Positions 18,052 through 26,099 of a stretch of DNA of 64,000 bases are shown here, in pieces (positions within the stretch are counted from its first letter, which is position 1; each line of letters opens with the position of its first letter). This DNA is from an uncultured Collinsella sp. (GTDB lineage: Bacteria > Actinomycetota > Coriobacteriia > Coriobacteriales > Coriobacteriaceae). The stretch is from the NCBI GenBank assembly GCA_900542155.1, contig UQMD01000005.1, positions 26,830 to 90,829 of the forward strand. Reading direction: 5' to 3'. The position numbers were made by a program, and so were the translations under genes. The notes under the pieces were generated by a model, which was not told the DNA's origin, ran no database searches, and worked only from the letters and a program-made list of their open reading frames with translations.

Positions 18052-19356
18052 TTACGCCTTAGGGAGCTTCTTTTTGTTCAAAGCAGCCGGGGACACACGG
18101 ATGCCGTCGCCTGTCTGGCGCACATAGGCCTTATGCGACGGTTTGGCGGCCCTAGAAGCCTTCTGAGCATGCTGATTGGGATCCACGGTAACCGCATTCA
18201 CAGGATGGGGCTTTGCAGGCTTAGAGGGCGTCTGAGGCGTTCGTCCGAGCTTGCGCATCGCGCGATCCCAGCGTGCGTGGATACTCTCGTTGTGAGCGCT
18301 CTTAAGGCCCAGCAGAGGCGCGGCCAAAATCGTCGGCGCGATAAACGTAATGAGGCGCCACAGCAGATAACCGGCGGTCGACGCCGACCCAAAGAAATGG
18401 CCCAGGAACAGCGCGAAGCCGCCCTCGGCACCGCCGGTGCCACCGGGCAGGGGAACAGCAGAGCTCAGGAGCTGAACAAAGGCGCTCGCGGCCATGACCG
18501 AGAAAAAGTCGACTTCGTGGTGGCCAAAGGCAAGCATCAGGAAATACGGCACGAGGTAGAAAAACGCGAGTTGCAACATGGTGATGACCACCGTGAGCAG
18601 CATGGATGAAAAGTGGCCGGCTGAAAGCTTGAACTTCTCGGAGAAAGAGTAGATTTCGCAGTCGACAAACGTACGCCAGCCCTCAATCTTGGTGGCCGAG
18701 ACGCCCATTCGCTCGAGCCAATTGATAATGCAGTGCGCGACGCGCGTGACGGTCTTGGGCATGAGCGCGACGGCAAAGATGCCAAGCAGAATGCAACAGT
18801 GACCGCCAAAGCTAAAGACGCACAGCAGCGTCATGTCGCCATAGCGCTCGGCGAAAAACGGCATGCGGGCAAGCAGCAGAATGGCGCCCCAGGCAACGAG
18901 GCCAAACTGATACACGATAAAGCGCGTGAACTGCGTGGCACCGGCCTCACCGACATTTTGGCCTGCCTTGGTCAGGCGGTAGATCTGGGCGGGCGTGGAG
19001 CCCATCATCATGGGCGTCAGGTTGCCAAAGAAGATACCGCTCGCCTCGACCGAGATCAGGTCGCGAATGCCGACGGGCGAGTTGGGATCGAGCCAGACGG
19101 CGATCGCATAGGCAACGATGCCAAAGAACAGGTACAGGAACATGCAAAAGCATGCAGCAACGAGCCACGGCGCCTGAACGCTCGACATGGCAGCCCAGAA
19201 CTGTCCCATCTGACCGGTCACAATCAGATAAACGATATAGCCAACCAGCACGACGCCGATAAAAATGGCACCGCGGCGTGCACCCTTGTTGTCATCGCCG
19301 CCCGAGGCCTCAACCTCGACCTGGGGCTTAGATGTATGCTGAGAGGACTCCGTCAT
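18052..19356 (-). CDS. Lysylphosphatidylglycerol synthetase-like flippase-domain membrane protein (UPF0104)
   Basis: A 434-residue integral membrane protein with about eight hydrophobic segments between residues 35 and 340 and a positively charged Lys/Pro-rich cytoplasmic tail of roughly 85 residues. The segment FFGNLTPMMMGSTPAQIYRL and the later PLPGGTGGAEGGF are typical of the YbhN/AglD/MprF flippase domain. There is no C-terminal MprF synthase (GNAT-fold) domain, so it should not aminoacylate lipid. AGAAGGAG precedes the chosen ATG at 19356. Possible role in lipid translocation; substrate unknown. Confidence 0.82.
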   Translation of the reverse strand: MTESSQHTSKPQVEVEASGGDDNKGARRGAIFIGVVLVGYIVYLIVTGQMGQFWAAMSSVQAPWLVAACFCMFLYLFFGIVAYAIAVWLDPNSPVGIRDLISVEASGIFFGNLTPMMMGSTPAQIYRLTKAGQNVGEAGATQFTRFIVYQFGLVAWGAILLLARMPFFAERYGDMTLLCVFSFGGHCCILLGIFAVALMPKTVTRVAHCIINWLERMGVSATKIEGWRTFVDCEIYSFSEKFKLSAGHFSSMLLTVVITMLQLAFFYLVPYFLMLAFGHHEVDFFSVMAASAFVQLLSSAVPLPGGTGGAEGGFALFLGHFFGSASTAGYLLWRLITFIAPTILAAPLLGLKSAHNESIHARWDRAMRKLGRTPQTPSKPAKPHPVNAVTVDPNQHAQKASRAAKPSHKAYVRQTGDGIRVSPAALNKKKLPKA

Positions 19357-19463
19357 GAGGCTCCTTCTGACCGTCCAAATATCTTGCATATTGTACCCGC
19401 AAGGGCCACAAGCAGAACGTAAAGCTATGGGGCAAATGGGAATTGCAGATGGTTTGCTCGGAA

Positions 19464-19497
19464 ATAAAAAACCCGGGCTTCCGCTGGAAGCCCGGGT
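19464..19497 (-). terminator. Intrinsic terminator after tRNA-Glu
   Basis: Minus strand: ACCCGGGCTTCC, 3-nt loop, GGAAGCCCGGGT (19497-19471), then seven U-encoding bases. A 12-bp perfect stem starting 11 nt past the tRNA CCA end. Confidence 0.92.
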
Positions 19498-19507
19498 CTC
19501 AGATTCA

Positions 19508-19584
19508 TGGTAGCCCGTACCAGATTCGAACTGGTGATCTCCGCCTTGAGAGGGCGGCGTCCTAAACCGCTAGACGAACGGGCC
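19508..19584 (-). tRNA. tRNA-Glu (anticodon CTC)
   Basis: Read on the minus strand, the acceptor stem GGCCCGT pairs with ACGGGCT (one G-U), the anticodon arm is CCGCC-CTCTCAA-GGCGG giving anticodon CTC, and the T arm is CCAGTTCGAATCTGG. The discriminator is A and CCA is encoded (19510-19508). It decodes GAG, a major glutamate codon in this GC-rich genome. Monocistronic, with its own promoter and terminator. Confidence 0.97.
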
Positions 19585-19618
19585 ACATGACATCTGCACT
19601 GCCGTGCTGCGAGGATAT

Positions 19619-19647
19619 ATATTACGGGACAAAAAACGCAAGCGCAA
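19619..19647 (-). promoter_or_regulatory. Candidate promoter of tRNA-Glu
   Basis: Minus strand: TTGCGC (-35, 19647-19642), a 17-bp spacer, then TAATAT (-10, 19624-19619), ending 35 nt before the tRNA 5' end. Confidence 0.6.
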
Positions 19648-19736
19648 GAAGAAATTCCAAATTGCCGAAAATTTGTCGGCAGGTTATGGAAAGCGCAGGT
19701 CAGGTGGGTAGTTAATTTGGGACGGAGCTATTTTAG

Positions 19737-21131
19737 CTACCCTAGGTGCAGATGAGTCAGGAGGGCTTCGCGGTTGTTGGGGATGTTGTCCTCGATCGCG
19801 GCGTCGAGGGCGGCGTTGAGAAGCTGTCCCAGCTCCGGCCCCGGCTTGACGCCGGCGCGAATCAGGTCGCCGCCGTTGATGGCAAGCATCTTGAGCGTAT
19901 AGGGCTCCCCCGCCTGCAGCAGATCGTGGGCGAGCGTACGCATCTCCTCGATCGTCTCGACATAATAGAAGCACGAGGGCGCCTTGCCGAGCGTGTCGGC
20001 ACGCTTAAGGTCCATGAGTTCGTCTATCAGACGCGGCGTATCGACACCCTCGCCCGAAAGCGCGCGCATCATATTGAGCAGGCAGGAGCGCTCTGGACGC
20101 AGCGGCTTGTCATGGTATTTGATCAGTAGGCACACATCGCGCACCAAATCGTGCGAGAGCGCTAGGCGATCCATGATGACACGCGCCTTCTTGGCGCCGA
20201 GCTCGGGATGACCATAGAAGTGTCCGCTGCCGTCGTGATCGACCGTAAAGCACTCGGGTTTGGAAACGTCGTGCAAAAACGCCGCCCACATAAGGCTCGA
20301 CGAGGGCGCGACGCCGTCGCACAGCGCCAGCTCCCCTGCCACCGTCAGCACGCGGGCGATATGCTCGTAGACGTTAAACGCATGATAGACACTGCGCTGA
20401 TCAAACCCGCGAGCGGACGCGAGCTCGGGCACGGCGGCGCAAACAAGCTCGGGGTAGCGCAGCATCGCGTCTCCCCCGTGGCCCGTCGAAAGGATGCCCT
20501 CGAGCTCAATGCCCACGCGCTCGCGCGCCACAGCATCGAGCAGCGGCGCGCACTCGGCAAGTGCCTGTTTGGTCCTAGGCTCGATCATAAAATCCAGACG
20601 GCAGGCAAAACGCACCGCGCGCAGCATGCGAAGCGCGTCCTCGTTAAAACGACGCTTGGGATCTCCAACAGCGCGGATAAGCTTACGCTTCAGGTCGCCC
20701 TGGCCATCGTAGCGGTCGACAAGACCGCGCTCGGGATGCCAGGCCATAGCGTTAACGGTAAAGTCACGACGCGCCAGATCGTCCTCAAGCGACGCCGCAC
20801 GCTCCACGCTCTGGGGATGACGACCGTCGGTATAAAAACCATCCAGGCGGTACGTGGTGACCTCAATACGCTCGCCATCGTAAATAGCCGTGATGCCGCC
20901 AAATTTGATGCCCGACTCAACCACGGCAATATCAGCCGCCTCGAGCGCCGCTTTGGACTCCTGCCACGGGCCGCTGCAGCACATGTCAACATCGTGGCTG
21001 GGGCGCCCCATCAGGGCATCACGTACCCAACCGCCTACGTACCAAGCCTCAAGACCGGCTGCCTCAAGCGCACGCAGGACACGGATGGAGGCATCGGTCG
21101 GCTGCGTACCGTTGAGCGAAACATTGCACAT
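19737..21131 (-). CDS. cca: CCA tRNA nucleotidyltransferase with HD domain
   Basis: A 464-residue class II polymerase that adds or repairs the 3'-terminal CCA of tRNAs. The nucleotidyltransferase core is visible as VGGWVRDALMGRPSHDVDM with the two metal-binding Asp. DDLARRDFTVNAMA and EDALRMLRAVRFACRL are the family's ATP/CTP-selection and RNA-binding motifs. An HD phosphohydrolase segment (FLHDVSKPE) lies in the C-terminal half. GGAGG precedes the ATG at 21131; the frame extends 26 codons upstream but those codons are not family-like. Next to a tRNA gene, though transcribed separately. Confidence 0.93.
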   Translation of the reverse strand: MCNVSLNGTQPTDASIRVLRALEAAGLEAWYVGGWVRDALMGRPSHDVDMCCSGPWQESKAALEAADIAVVESGIKFGGITAIYDGERIEVTTYRLDGFYTDGRHPQSVERAASLEDDLARRDFTVNAMAWHPERGLVDRYDGQGDLKRKLIRAVGDPKRRFNEDALRMLRAVRFACRLDFMIEPRTKQALAECAPLLDAVARERVGIELEGILSTGHGGDAMLRYPELVCAAVPELASARGFDQRSVYHAFNVYEHIARVLTVAGELALCDGVAPSSSLMWAAFLHDVSKPECFTVDHDGSGHFYGHPELGAKKARVIMDRLALSHDLVRDVCLLIKYHDKPLRPERSCLLNMMRALSGEGVDTPRLIDELMDLKRADTLGKAPSCFYYVETIEEMRTLAHDLLQAGEPYTLKMLAINGGDLIRAGVKPGPELGQLLNAALDAAIEDNIPNNREALLTHLHLG

Positions 21132-21268
21132 GCCTATGGCCTCCTGCACTTGCGAGCGTTGATCGATGGTTCTCAAGAAGTCTAACAAGAAACGGGAAAG
21201 CGCGCACACGCAATCGCGTCGTCGATTCGATTAAACGAGACAGCAGACGCCACATACACTCAGCGCGC

Positions 21269-21303
21269 AAAAAACACCCGCCTCGGAAATCCAAAGCGGG
21301 TGT
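21269..21303 (-). terminator. Intrinsic terminator of the downstream PfkB gene
   Basis: Minus strand: ACACCCGC, loop, GCGGGTGT (21303-21274), then TTTTT. Located 24 nt past the stop at 21327. Confidence 0.85.
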
Positions 21304-21326
21304 ACGGCTACGGTTATTCGATGCGG

Positions 21327-22259
21327 CTAGCAGACCTGACGAATGGCGATACCCTTCTGATACTCATCGACCTTGGCAAAATCGCCCAGACCCGGGCACT
21401 CGACCACGTTGGCGCCGGTGGCCATCGAGAGGCGCAGGGCATCCTCGACGCGCTCGGGGGCGTCGTGCCACACGGACAGGAAGGCGGCCAGCGAGGAGTC
21501 GCCCGCGCAGACGGTCGACAGCAGCTTGACGTCGAAAGTGCGGTTGGCAAACCAGATGTGCTCGCCGTTGGAGAAGTACGCGCCGTCGCCGCCGAGCGTC
21601 AGCAGTACATTCTTAGCGCCCTTGGCGTGCAGCTCGGCCATGGCGCCCTTGACGGACTCGTCGTCGCCACCGCTCACCTTAATGCCAAAGATGTCGAGCA
21701 GCTCGTCGTCGTTAGGCTTAATGAGCAACGGCTCCATAGCAATGAGGTCGGCCAGCTGATGGCTCGAGATATCGAGCACGAACTCGGCGCCCTTCGCCTT
21801 CACACGACGCAGGACCTCTGCCAGGAAGCTCTCGGAGGTGTTGGGGGGCAGCGAGCCGCTGATAACCAGGCAGGTCATGTCATCGAGCGAATCGATAAGC
21901 TCAAACATCTCCTGCTCGTTGGCTTCGTTGATGGCGGCACCGGCGTTGACCATGTTGTACTCGGTGTCGGGACCGGCGTTGAGGAACACGTTAACACGCG
22001 TGATGCCGTCAGTCCACACGGGCTTGACGGGCACGCCCAGAGCCTCGGCGCCCTTAACGATATACTCACCCGAGAAGCCGGCGAAGAAGCCCAGGATCGT
22101 GGTGTCGACGCCGTAGTGGTCGAGCGTAAACGAAACGTTGAGACCCTTGCCGTTGGGGGTGTAGACAGCGTTACGGGTGCGGGTAACGGTGTTGGCGGAC
22201 AAGCCATCGCAGGAGATGTTGTAGTCAATAGCGGGATTTGCAGTAAGCGTGTAAATCAT
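21327..22259 (-). CDS. PfkB-family sugar-phosphate kinase (1-phosphofructokinase-like), paralogue 2
   Basis: A 310-residue ribokinase-fold kinase. It begins MIYTLTANPAIDY, has the substrate-binding glycine motif NGKGLNVSF, the LLIKPNDDEL motif typical of 1-phosphofructokinase and tagatose-6-phosphate kinase, and the catalytic ATP-site motif as VCAGDSSLAAF, where family members usually have GAGD. AAAGGA precedes the ATG at 22259. It sits between two terminators, 184 nt below its paralogue, so it has its own transcript. With the PTS genes upstream, phosphorylation of fructose 1-phosphate or tagatose 6-phosphate is likely; sequence alone does not decide. Confidence 0.85.
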   Translation of the reverse strand: MIYTLTANPAIDYNISCDGLSANTVTRTRNAVYTPNGKGLNVSFTLDHYGVDTTILGFFAGFSGEYIVKGAEALGVPVKPVWTDGITRVNVFLNAGPDTEYNMVNAGAAINEANEQEMFELIDSLDDMTCLVISGSLPPNTSESFLAEVLRRVKAKGAEFVLDISSHQLADLIAMEPLLIKPNDDELLDIFGIKVSGGDDESVKGAMAELHAKGAKNVLLTLGGDGAYFSNGEHIWFANRTFDVKLLSTVCAGDSSLAAFLSVWHDAPERVEDALRLSMATGANVVECPGLGDFAKVDEYQKGIAIRQVC

Positions 22260-22381
22260 GAATGTTCCTTTCACGAAGCAACGTGTTAATGAAAGTATAT
22301 TCCACGCTTCGGCAAAAGGCTACAACAACTCGGTGAACGGTGTGGAACGCGTGAAGCGCGGCTCCGAGGTTCGAGTGGGAC

Positions 22382-22417
22382 AAAAAAACGGCGCCCCGGT
22401 CGAAACCGGGACGCCGT
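22382..22417 (-). terminator. Intrinsic terminator of the ptsH-ptsI-PfkB unit
   Basis: Minus strand: ACGGCGTCCCGGT, tetraloop TTCG, ACCGGGGCGCCGT (22417-22388), then TTTTTT. One G-U pair in the 13-bp stem. Confidence 0.9.
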
Positions 22418-22443
22418 ATGCGCACGAGTTTGTCGTGTTTCGC

Positions 22444-23376
22444 TTACTTGCGATCGAGCTTGCGAACGGCAACGCGCTTGCTGTACTCGTCGACGTGACC
22501 AAAGTCGCCGATGCCGACGGACTCAGCAACGTTGGCGCCGGTGGCCATAGCGAGCTTCATGGCCTCCTCGACGTTGTCGCGATCCCTGTACCACTTGTGC
22601 AGGAACGCAGCGAGGGTGCAGTCGCCGGCGCAGACGGAAGAGACAAGCTTGATGTTGAACTCACGCTTGGCATACCAGATGTCCTCGCCGTTGGAGAAGT
22701 AAGCGTCACCGCGGCTACCACGGGTGAGCAGCACGTTCTGGACGCCGGCCTCGTGAGCCAGCTTCATGGCAACGCGGACCTCGTCGTCGGTGTCGACCGG
22801 CACGCCGAAGATAGCCTTCATCTCGTGATGGTTCGGCTTAATGAGCAGCGGCTTCTTGTGAGCGAGCTCCTTGAGCTTGTCGGAGGACAGGTCCAGGACG
22901 ACGTCGGCGCCACGGGCCTGAGCGTGCTCCATGACCTGAGCCAGGAAGTCGGGCGTAGCTTTGGGAGGCACGGAGCCGGAGACGATCAGGCACTCAAGGT
23001 CGCCCGCGGTGTCCAGGATGTTGTAGAGCTCCTCCTGATGCTGCGGCGTGATCGGAGCACCGGGGTTCAGGATGCCGTACTCGTGCTGGCCATCGTTGAC
23101 GTAGGTGTTGATGCGCGTGATACCGTCGGTCCAGACCGGGCGGCAGAGGCAACCCAGGTTCATGACCTCCTCGACGATGAACTTGCCCGTGAAGCCGGCG
23201 AAGAAACCGAGCGCGACGGTGTCGACGCCCATCTTCTTAAAGGCGAAGGACACGTCGAGGCCCTTGCCGTTAGCCGTGTAGCTGGCCGAGCCGGTGCGGA
23301 CGTTCTCGTCGGGCTCGAGCGGAGAGCTCGAAACCGTCATGTCGACAGCCGGGTTAGCGGTTAGCGTGTAGAACAT
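22444..23376 (-). CDS. 1-phosphofructokinase-like PfkB kinase, paralogue 1
   Basis: A 310-residue PfkB kinase, clearly homologous to the gene below it (shared TLTANPA start, NGKGL, PVWTDGITR, LLIKPN, VCAGD). The catalytic motif is VCAGDCTLAAF, again Cys where Gly is usual. AGGGGG precedes the ATG. It follows ptsI by 74 nt without a terminator, so the ptsH-ptsI-kinase group is likely one transcript. In fructose catabolism FruA delivers fructose 1-phosphate, and this enzyme would make fructose 1,6-bisphosphate. Having two paralogues suggests one may serve another hexose, such as tagatose. Confidence 0.87.
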   Translation of the reverse strand: MFYTLTANPAVDMTVSSSPLEPDENVRTGSASYTANGKGLDVSFAFKKMGVDTVALGFFAGFTGKFIVEEVMNLGCLCRPVWTDGITRINTYVNDGQHEYGILNPGAPITPQHQEELYNILDTAGDLECLIVSGSVPPKATPDFLAQVMEHAQARGADVVLDLSSDKLKELAHKKPLLIKPNHHEMKAIFGVPVDTDDEVRVAMKLAHEAGVQNVLLTRGSRGDAYFSNGEDIWYAKREFNIKLVSSVCAGDCTLAAFLHKWYRDRDNVEEAMKLAMATGANVAESVGIGDFGHVDEYSKRVAVRKLDRK

Positions 23377-23450
23377 TTACAGTACCCCCTGTATATGTGA
23401 GGGCCGCGTGGCCGGCCCATTCCAACCACGCGGTTACCTCTGATACCAAA

Positions 23451-25154
23451 TTAGCGAGCTGCGGACTCGAGCAGTGCCTTGACCTCGGCAGCGGTGTTGC
23501 AGGCGAGCGCCTTCTCGGCGAGCTCGTCGCACTCGGCCTTGGTCCACTGGCTGATGGTCTTGCGGGCGCGCAGGATGGACGGAGCGCTCATCGAGAACTC
23601 CGCCAGGCCCCAGCTGATCAGCAGCGGCTCGAGCAACGGATCGGCAGCGGCCTCGCCGCACATACCGACCATGATGCCGGCCTTCACGCCGCTCTCGATG
23701 ATGTTCTTGAGCGAGCGGAGCACGGCGGGATAATAAACCTGGTACAGGTTGGAGATGGTGTCGTTGCCACGGTCGGCGCACATGGTGTAGCCGATCAGAT
23801 CGTTGGTACCGATGGAGAAGAAGTCGGCGACCTCGGCCAGGCGGTCAGCGAGCAGCGAGGCGGCAGGCGTCTCGACCATGATGCCGACCTCGATGTTCTC
23901 GTTGAACTTGCGACCCTCTTCGGTCAGCTCGGCCTTGCACTGCTCGACAAGCTCCTTGACGGCCAAGACTTCCTCGACGCAGGTGACGAGCGGGATCATG
24001 ATCTTGACGTCACCGAAGGCGCTGGCACGCAGCAGGGCGCGGAGCTGGACCTTGTACTGGTCGGGGTTGGCCAGGCAGTAACGCACGGCGCGGAAGCCCA
24101 TGAAGGGGTTCTCTTCCTTAACCATGTGCAGGTACGGAATCTCCTTGTCGCCACCCACATCGAGCGTGCGGATGATGACCGGAGCGCCCTTGAGCGCGCT
24201 GGCGACCTTACGGTAGGCGTTGAACTGCTCCTCCTCGGAAGGAAGCTCAGCAGAGTCCATGAACAGGAACTCGGAACGGAACAGGCCGATAGCCTCGGCG
24301 TCGTGATCGAGCGCGTTGGGCACGTCATCGGGGTTGCCGATGTTGCAGGCAATGATCTTCTTGATGCCGTCGGCAGTCACGGACGGCTTGCCGCGGAAGG
24401 CCTCGAGAGCCGCCTTCTCGGCAGCGAAAGCCTCGGCCTTGGCAGTGTAAGCGGCGAGCGTCTCCTCATCGGGATCGGCCTCGACGATACCCTTGCCACC
24501 GTCGACGACAACGGTCATGCCGTTGCGCAGTGCGGTGCAGCTGTTGGAAACCGAAAGGACAGCCGGGATCTCGAGGGCGCGCGCAATGATTGCGGAGTGC
24601 GACGTGCGGCCACCAGTCTCGGTGACGATACCGGCAACGTGGGCCTTATCGATCGTGGCGGTCATGGACGGCGTGAGGTCGTGCACGACAACGACGGTGT
24701 TCTCGGGCAGGACGGAAAGGTCGACGACCTCCTTGCCCAGCAGCTCGGCCAGAATACCGGTGCGGATGTCGGCGATGTCGGCCGCGCGCAGACGGAACAT
24801 CTCGTCGTCCATGGACAGGAACATGTTCTCGAACATGGTCGAGGTGTCCATGAGCGCCTGCTCGGCGCAGGTGCCGCCGTCAATGGCGGCGTTGATGGCG
24901 TCGGTCATGCCCGGATCCTGAGCCAGGACAATGTGTCCGCTCATGATCTCGGCCTCGGCCTCGCCCACCGTCTCCTTCATGTGGTCGGCCTGAGCCTGAG
25001 TCTTCTCGCAGAAGACCGAAAGAGCGGTCTGATAGCGCTCCTTCTCTGCTGCCGAATCAGCAACCTCGTGCGGCTCAAACGTCAAGTCGGGATCGACGGC
25101 GACCATGACGGTGCCGATACCGATGCCCTCGGAAGCGTTGACTCCCTGATACAT
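23451..25154 (-). CDS. ptsI: PTS enzyme I (phosphoenolpyruvate-protein phosphotransferase)
   Basis: A 567-residue general PTS energy-coupling protein that takes phosphate from PEP and passes it to HPr. The phospho-acceptor His is in GGRTSHSAIIAR. The PEP-binding domain shows DVGGDKEIPYLHM, ENPFMGFRAVRYCL, FSIGTNDLIGYTMCADRGN and the catalytic Cys in GMCGEAAADP. The ATG at 25154 is favoured because GAGAGGA is seven bases upstream; the neighbouring ATG at 25160 touches that site. Directly downstream of ptsH, the common pairing. Confidence 0.96.
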   Translation of the reverse strand: MYQGVNASEGIGIGTVMVAVDPDLTFEPHEVADSAAEKERYQTALSVFCEKTQAQADHMKETVGEAEAEIMSGHIVLAQDPGMTDAINAAIDGGTCAEQALMDTSTMFENMFLSMDDEMFRLRAADIADIRTGILAELLGKEVVDLSVLPENTVVVVHDLTPSMTATIDKAHVAGIVTETGGRTSHSAIIARALEIPAVLSVSNSCTALRNGMTVVVDGGKGIVEADPDEETLAAYTAKAEAFAAEKAALEAFRGKPSVTADGIKKIIACNIGNPDDVPNALDHDAEAIGLFRSEFLFMDSAELPSEEEQFNAYRKVASALKGAPVIIRTLDVGGDKEIPYLHMVKEENPFMGFRAVRYCLANPDQYKVQLRALLRASAFGDVKIMIPLVTCVEEVLAVKELVEQCKAELTEEGRKFNENIEVGIMVETPAASLLADRLAEVADFFSIGTNDLIGYTMCADRGNDTISNLYQVYYPAVLRSLKNIIESGVKAGIMVGMCGEAAADPLLEPLLISWGLAEFSMSAPSILRARKTISQWTKAECDELAEKALACNTAAEVKALLESAAR

Positions 25155-25287
25155 TCCCATTCCTCTCTCCGTGTCATGTGATAAAGCGTTTTGCCATATC
25201 CATGACAAAAGAGCGCAGCTACCTTAAGACAGGTCACTGCGCCCCCAAATATGAACTTAGTTGTTCAACATGCGACCCGTTTGAGTT

Positions 25288-25551
25288 CTACTCGCCAAGA
25301 CCGCTCTTGATGAGCTCGATGGCAGCAGCCAGAGCCTCGGCCTCGTCGGCGCCGTCGCACTTGACCTCGACCTCGGTGCCGCAGGGGATACCAGCAGCCA
25401 TGAGGGCCATCGGGGACTTGCCGTTGACCTCCTTCTCGGGGGTGACGACCGTCACGTCACAGGCGTACTTGCCCATGGTGGAGGCGAACAGACCAGCCGG
25501 ACGCATGTGCAGACCCTGAGGATTAACGAGGGTAGCCTTCTCAGAAACCAT
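25288..25551 (-). CDS. ptsH: Phosphocarrier protein HPr
   Basis: An 87-residue PTS phosphocarrier. The active-site His is in NPQGLHMRPAG near residue 15. A serine at the regulatory position is present in NGKSPMALMAAGI, so HPr kinase control is possible, though the surrounding residues differ from the canonical KSIMGVM. A GGAG ribosome binding site precedes the ATG. First gene of the ptsH-ptsI-kinase unit, separated from fruA by a 548-nt gap rich in palindromes. Confidence 0.95.
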   Translation of the reverse strand: MVSEKATLVNPQGLHMRPAGLFASTMGKYACDVTVVTPEKEVNGKSPMALMAAGIPCGTEVEVKCDGADEAEALAAAIELIKSGLGE

Positions 25552-25689
25552 AGTTGACTCCTTTTTTGTGTTTAACCCCTGTCATGCATGTGGCAGGAGT
25601 CAGATTCACGACGTTGTTTATATTAACTCACATCAAACGGTTTTTCATTGTGTTTCGCACGAATTGTTGGACAGTTGTCTGTTCTGTCC

Positions 25690-25840
25690 GCTTGCTCGCC
25701 CCGTACCCCGCGCGCGGACCCATGAGATTTCCTGCTCTACAGTCCTGCTCGCACGAAGAGCACATTAAGTGCTCTTCGGCTCGTGCGGAACTCGCGATAA
25801 ATCTCATGGCCCCCGCGCGCGGGGTCCGGGGCGAGCAAGC
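25690..25840. repeat. Nested palindromic element (GCACGAGCCG core), copy 2
   Basis: Outer arms of about 41 nt (25690-25730 and 25799-25840; arm begins GCTTGCTCGCCCCG), slightly imperfect, enclose the same core as 10038-10156 in the opposite orientation (inner hairpin GAAGAGCAC / GTGCTCTTC, 25754-25777). Outer arms share nothing with copy 1. Lies in the fruA-ptsH gap. The flanks at 25552-25689 and 25841-25930 contain no gene-like frame or clear promoter. Confidence 0.85.
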
Positions 25841-25930
25841 TGCGGAAACTCGGTCGGTCCAAAGTAATATCGTGCGAACGGAATTCTGGCTGATGACTTG
25901 TTCGCGACAAAGACTCGATAGGCAGCCCAC

Positions 25931-26029
25931 TCTATGCCCTTTTGTAAGTTGCGGTGAAATAGGGACTGAATTTGGGGTTGAATCGTTTAAACAGTCCCCA
26001 TTTCACCGTAACTTATGGGAGGGCATAGA
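25931..26029. repeat. Palindromic intergenic repeat, GTTGCGGTGAAATA family, copy 3
   Basis: Inner arms AGTTGCGGTGAAATAGGGACTG and complement (to 26014; one CCCC/GGGA mismatch and one T) enclosed by a locus-specific pair TCTATGCCCT / AGGGCATAGA (25931-25940, 26020-26029). Immediately beyond the fruA terminator. Confidence 0.8.
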
Positions 26030-26065
26030 AAAAGGCGGGGGCTCCTGGTGGAGTCCTCGCCTTTG
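26027..26065 (-). terminator. Intrinsic terminator of fruA
   Basis: Minus strand: AAAGGCGAGGACTCC, short loop, GGAGCCCCCGCCTTT then TTCT. Fifteen-position stem with two A-C mismatches, 35 nt past the fruA stop. Confidence 0.75.
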
Positions 26066-26099
26066 TTACAGGGGGCGATGTTATTCGCGTACTGTGGGA

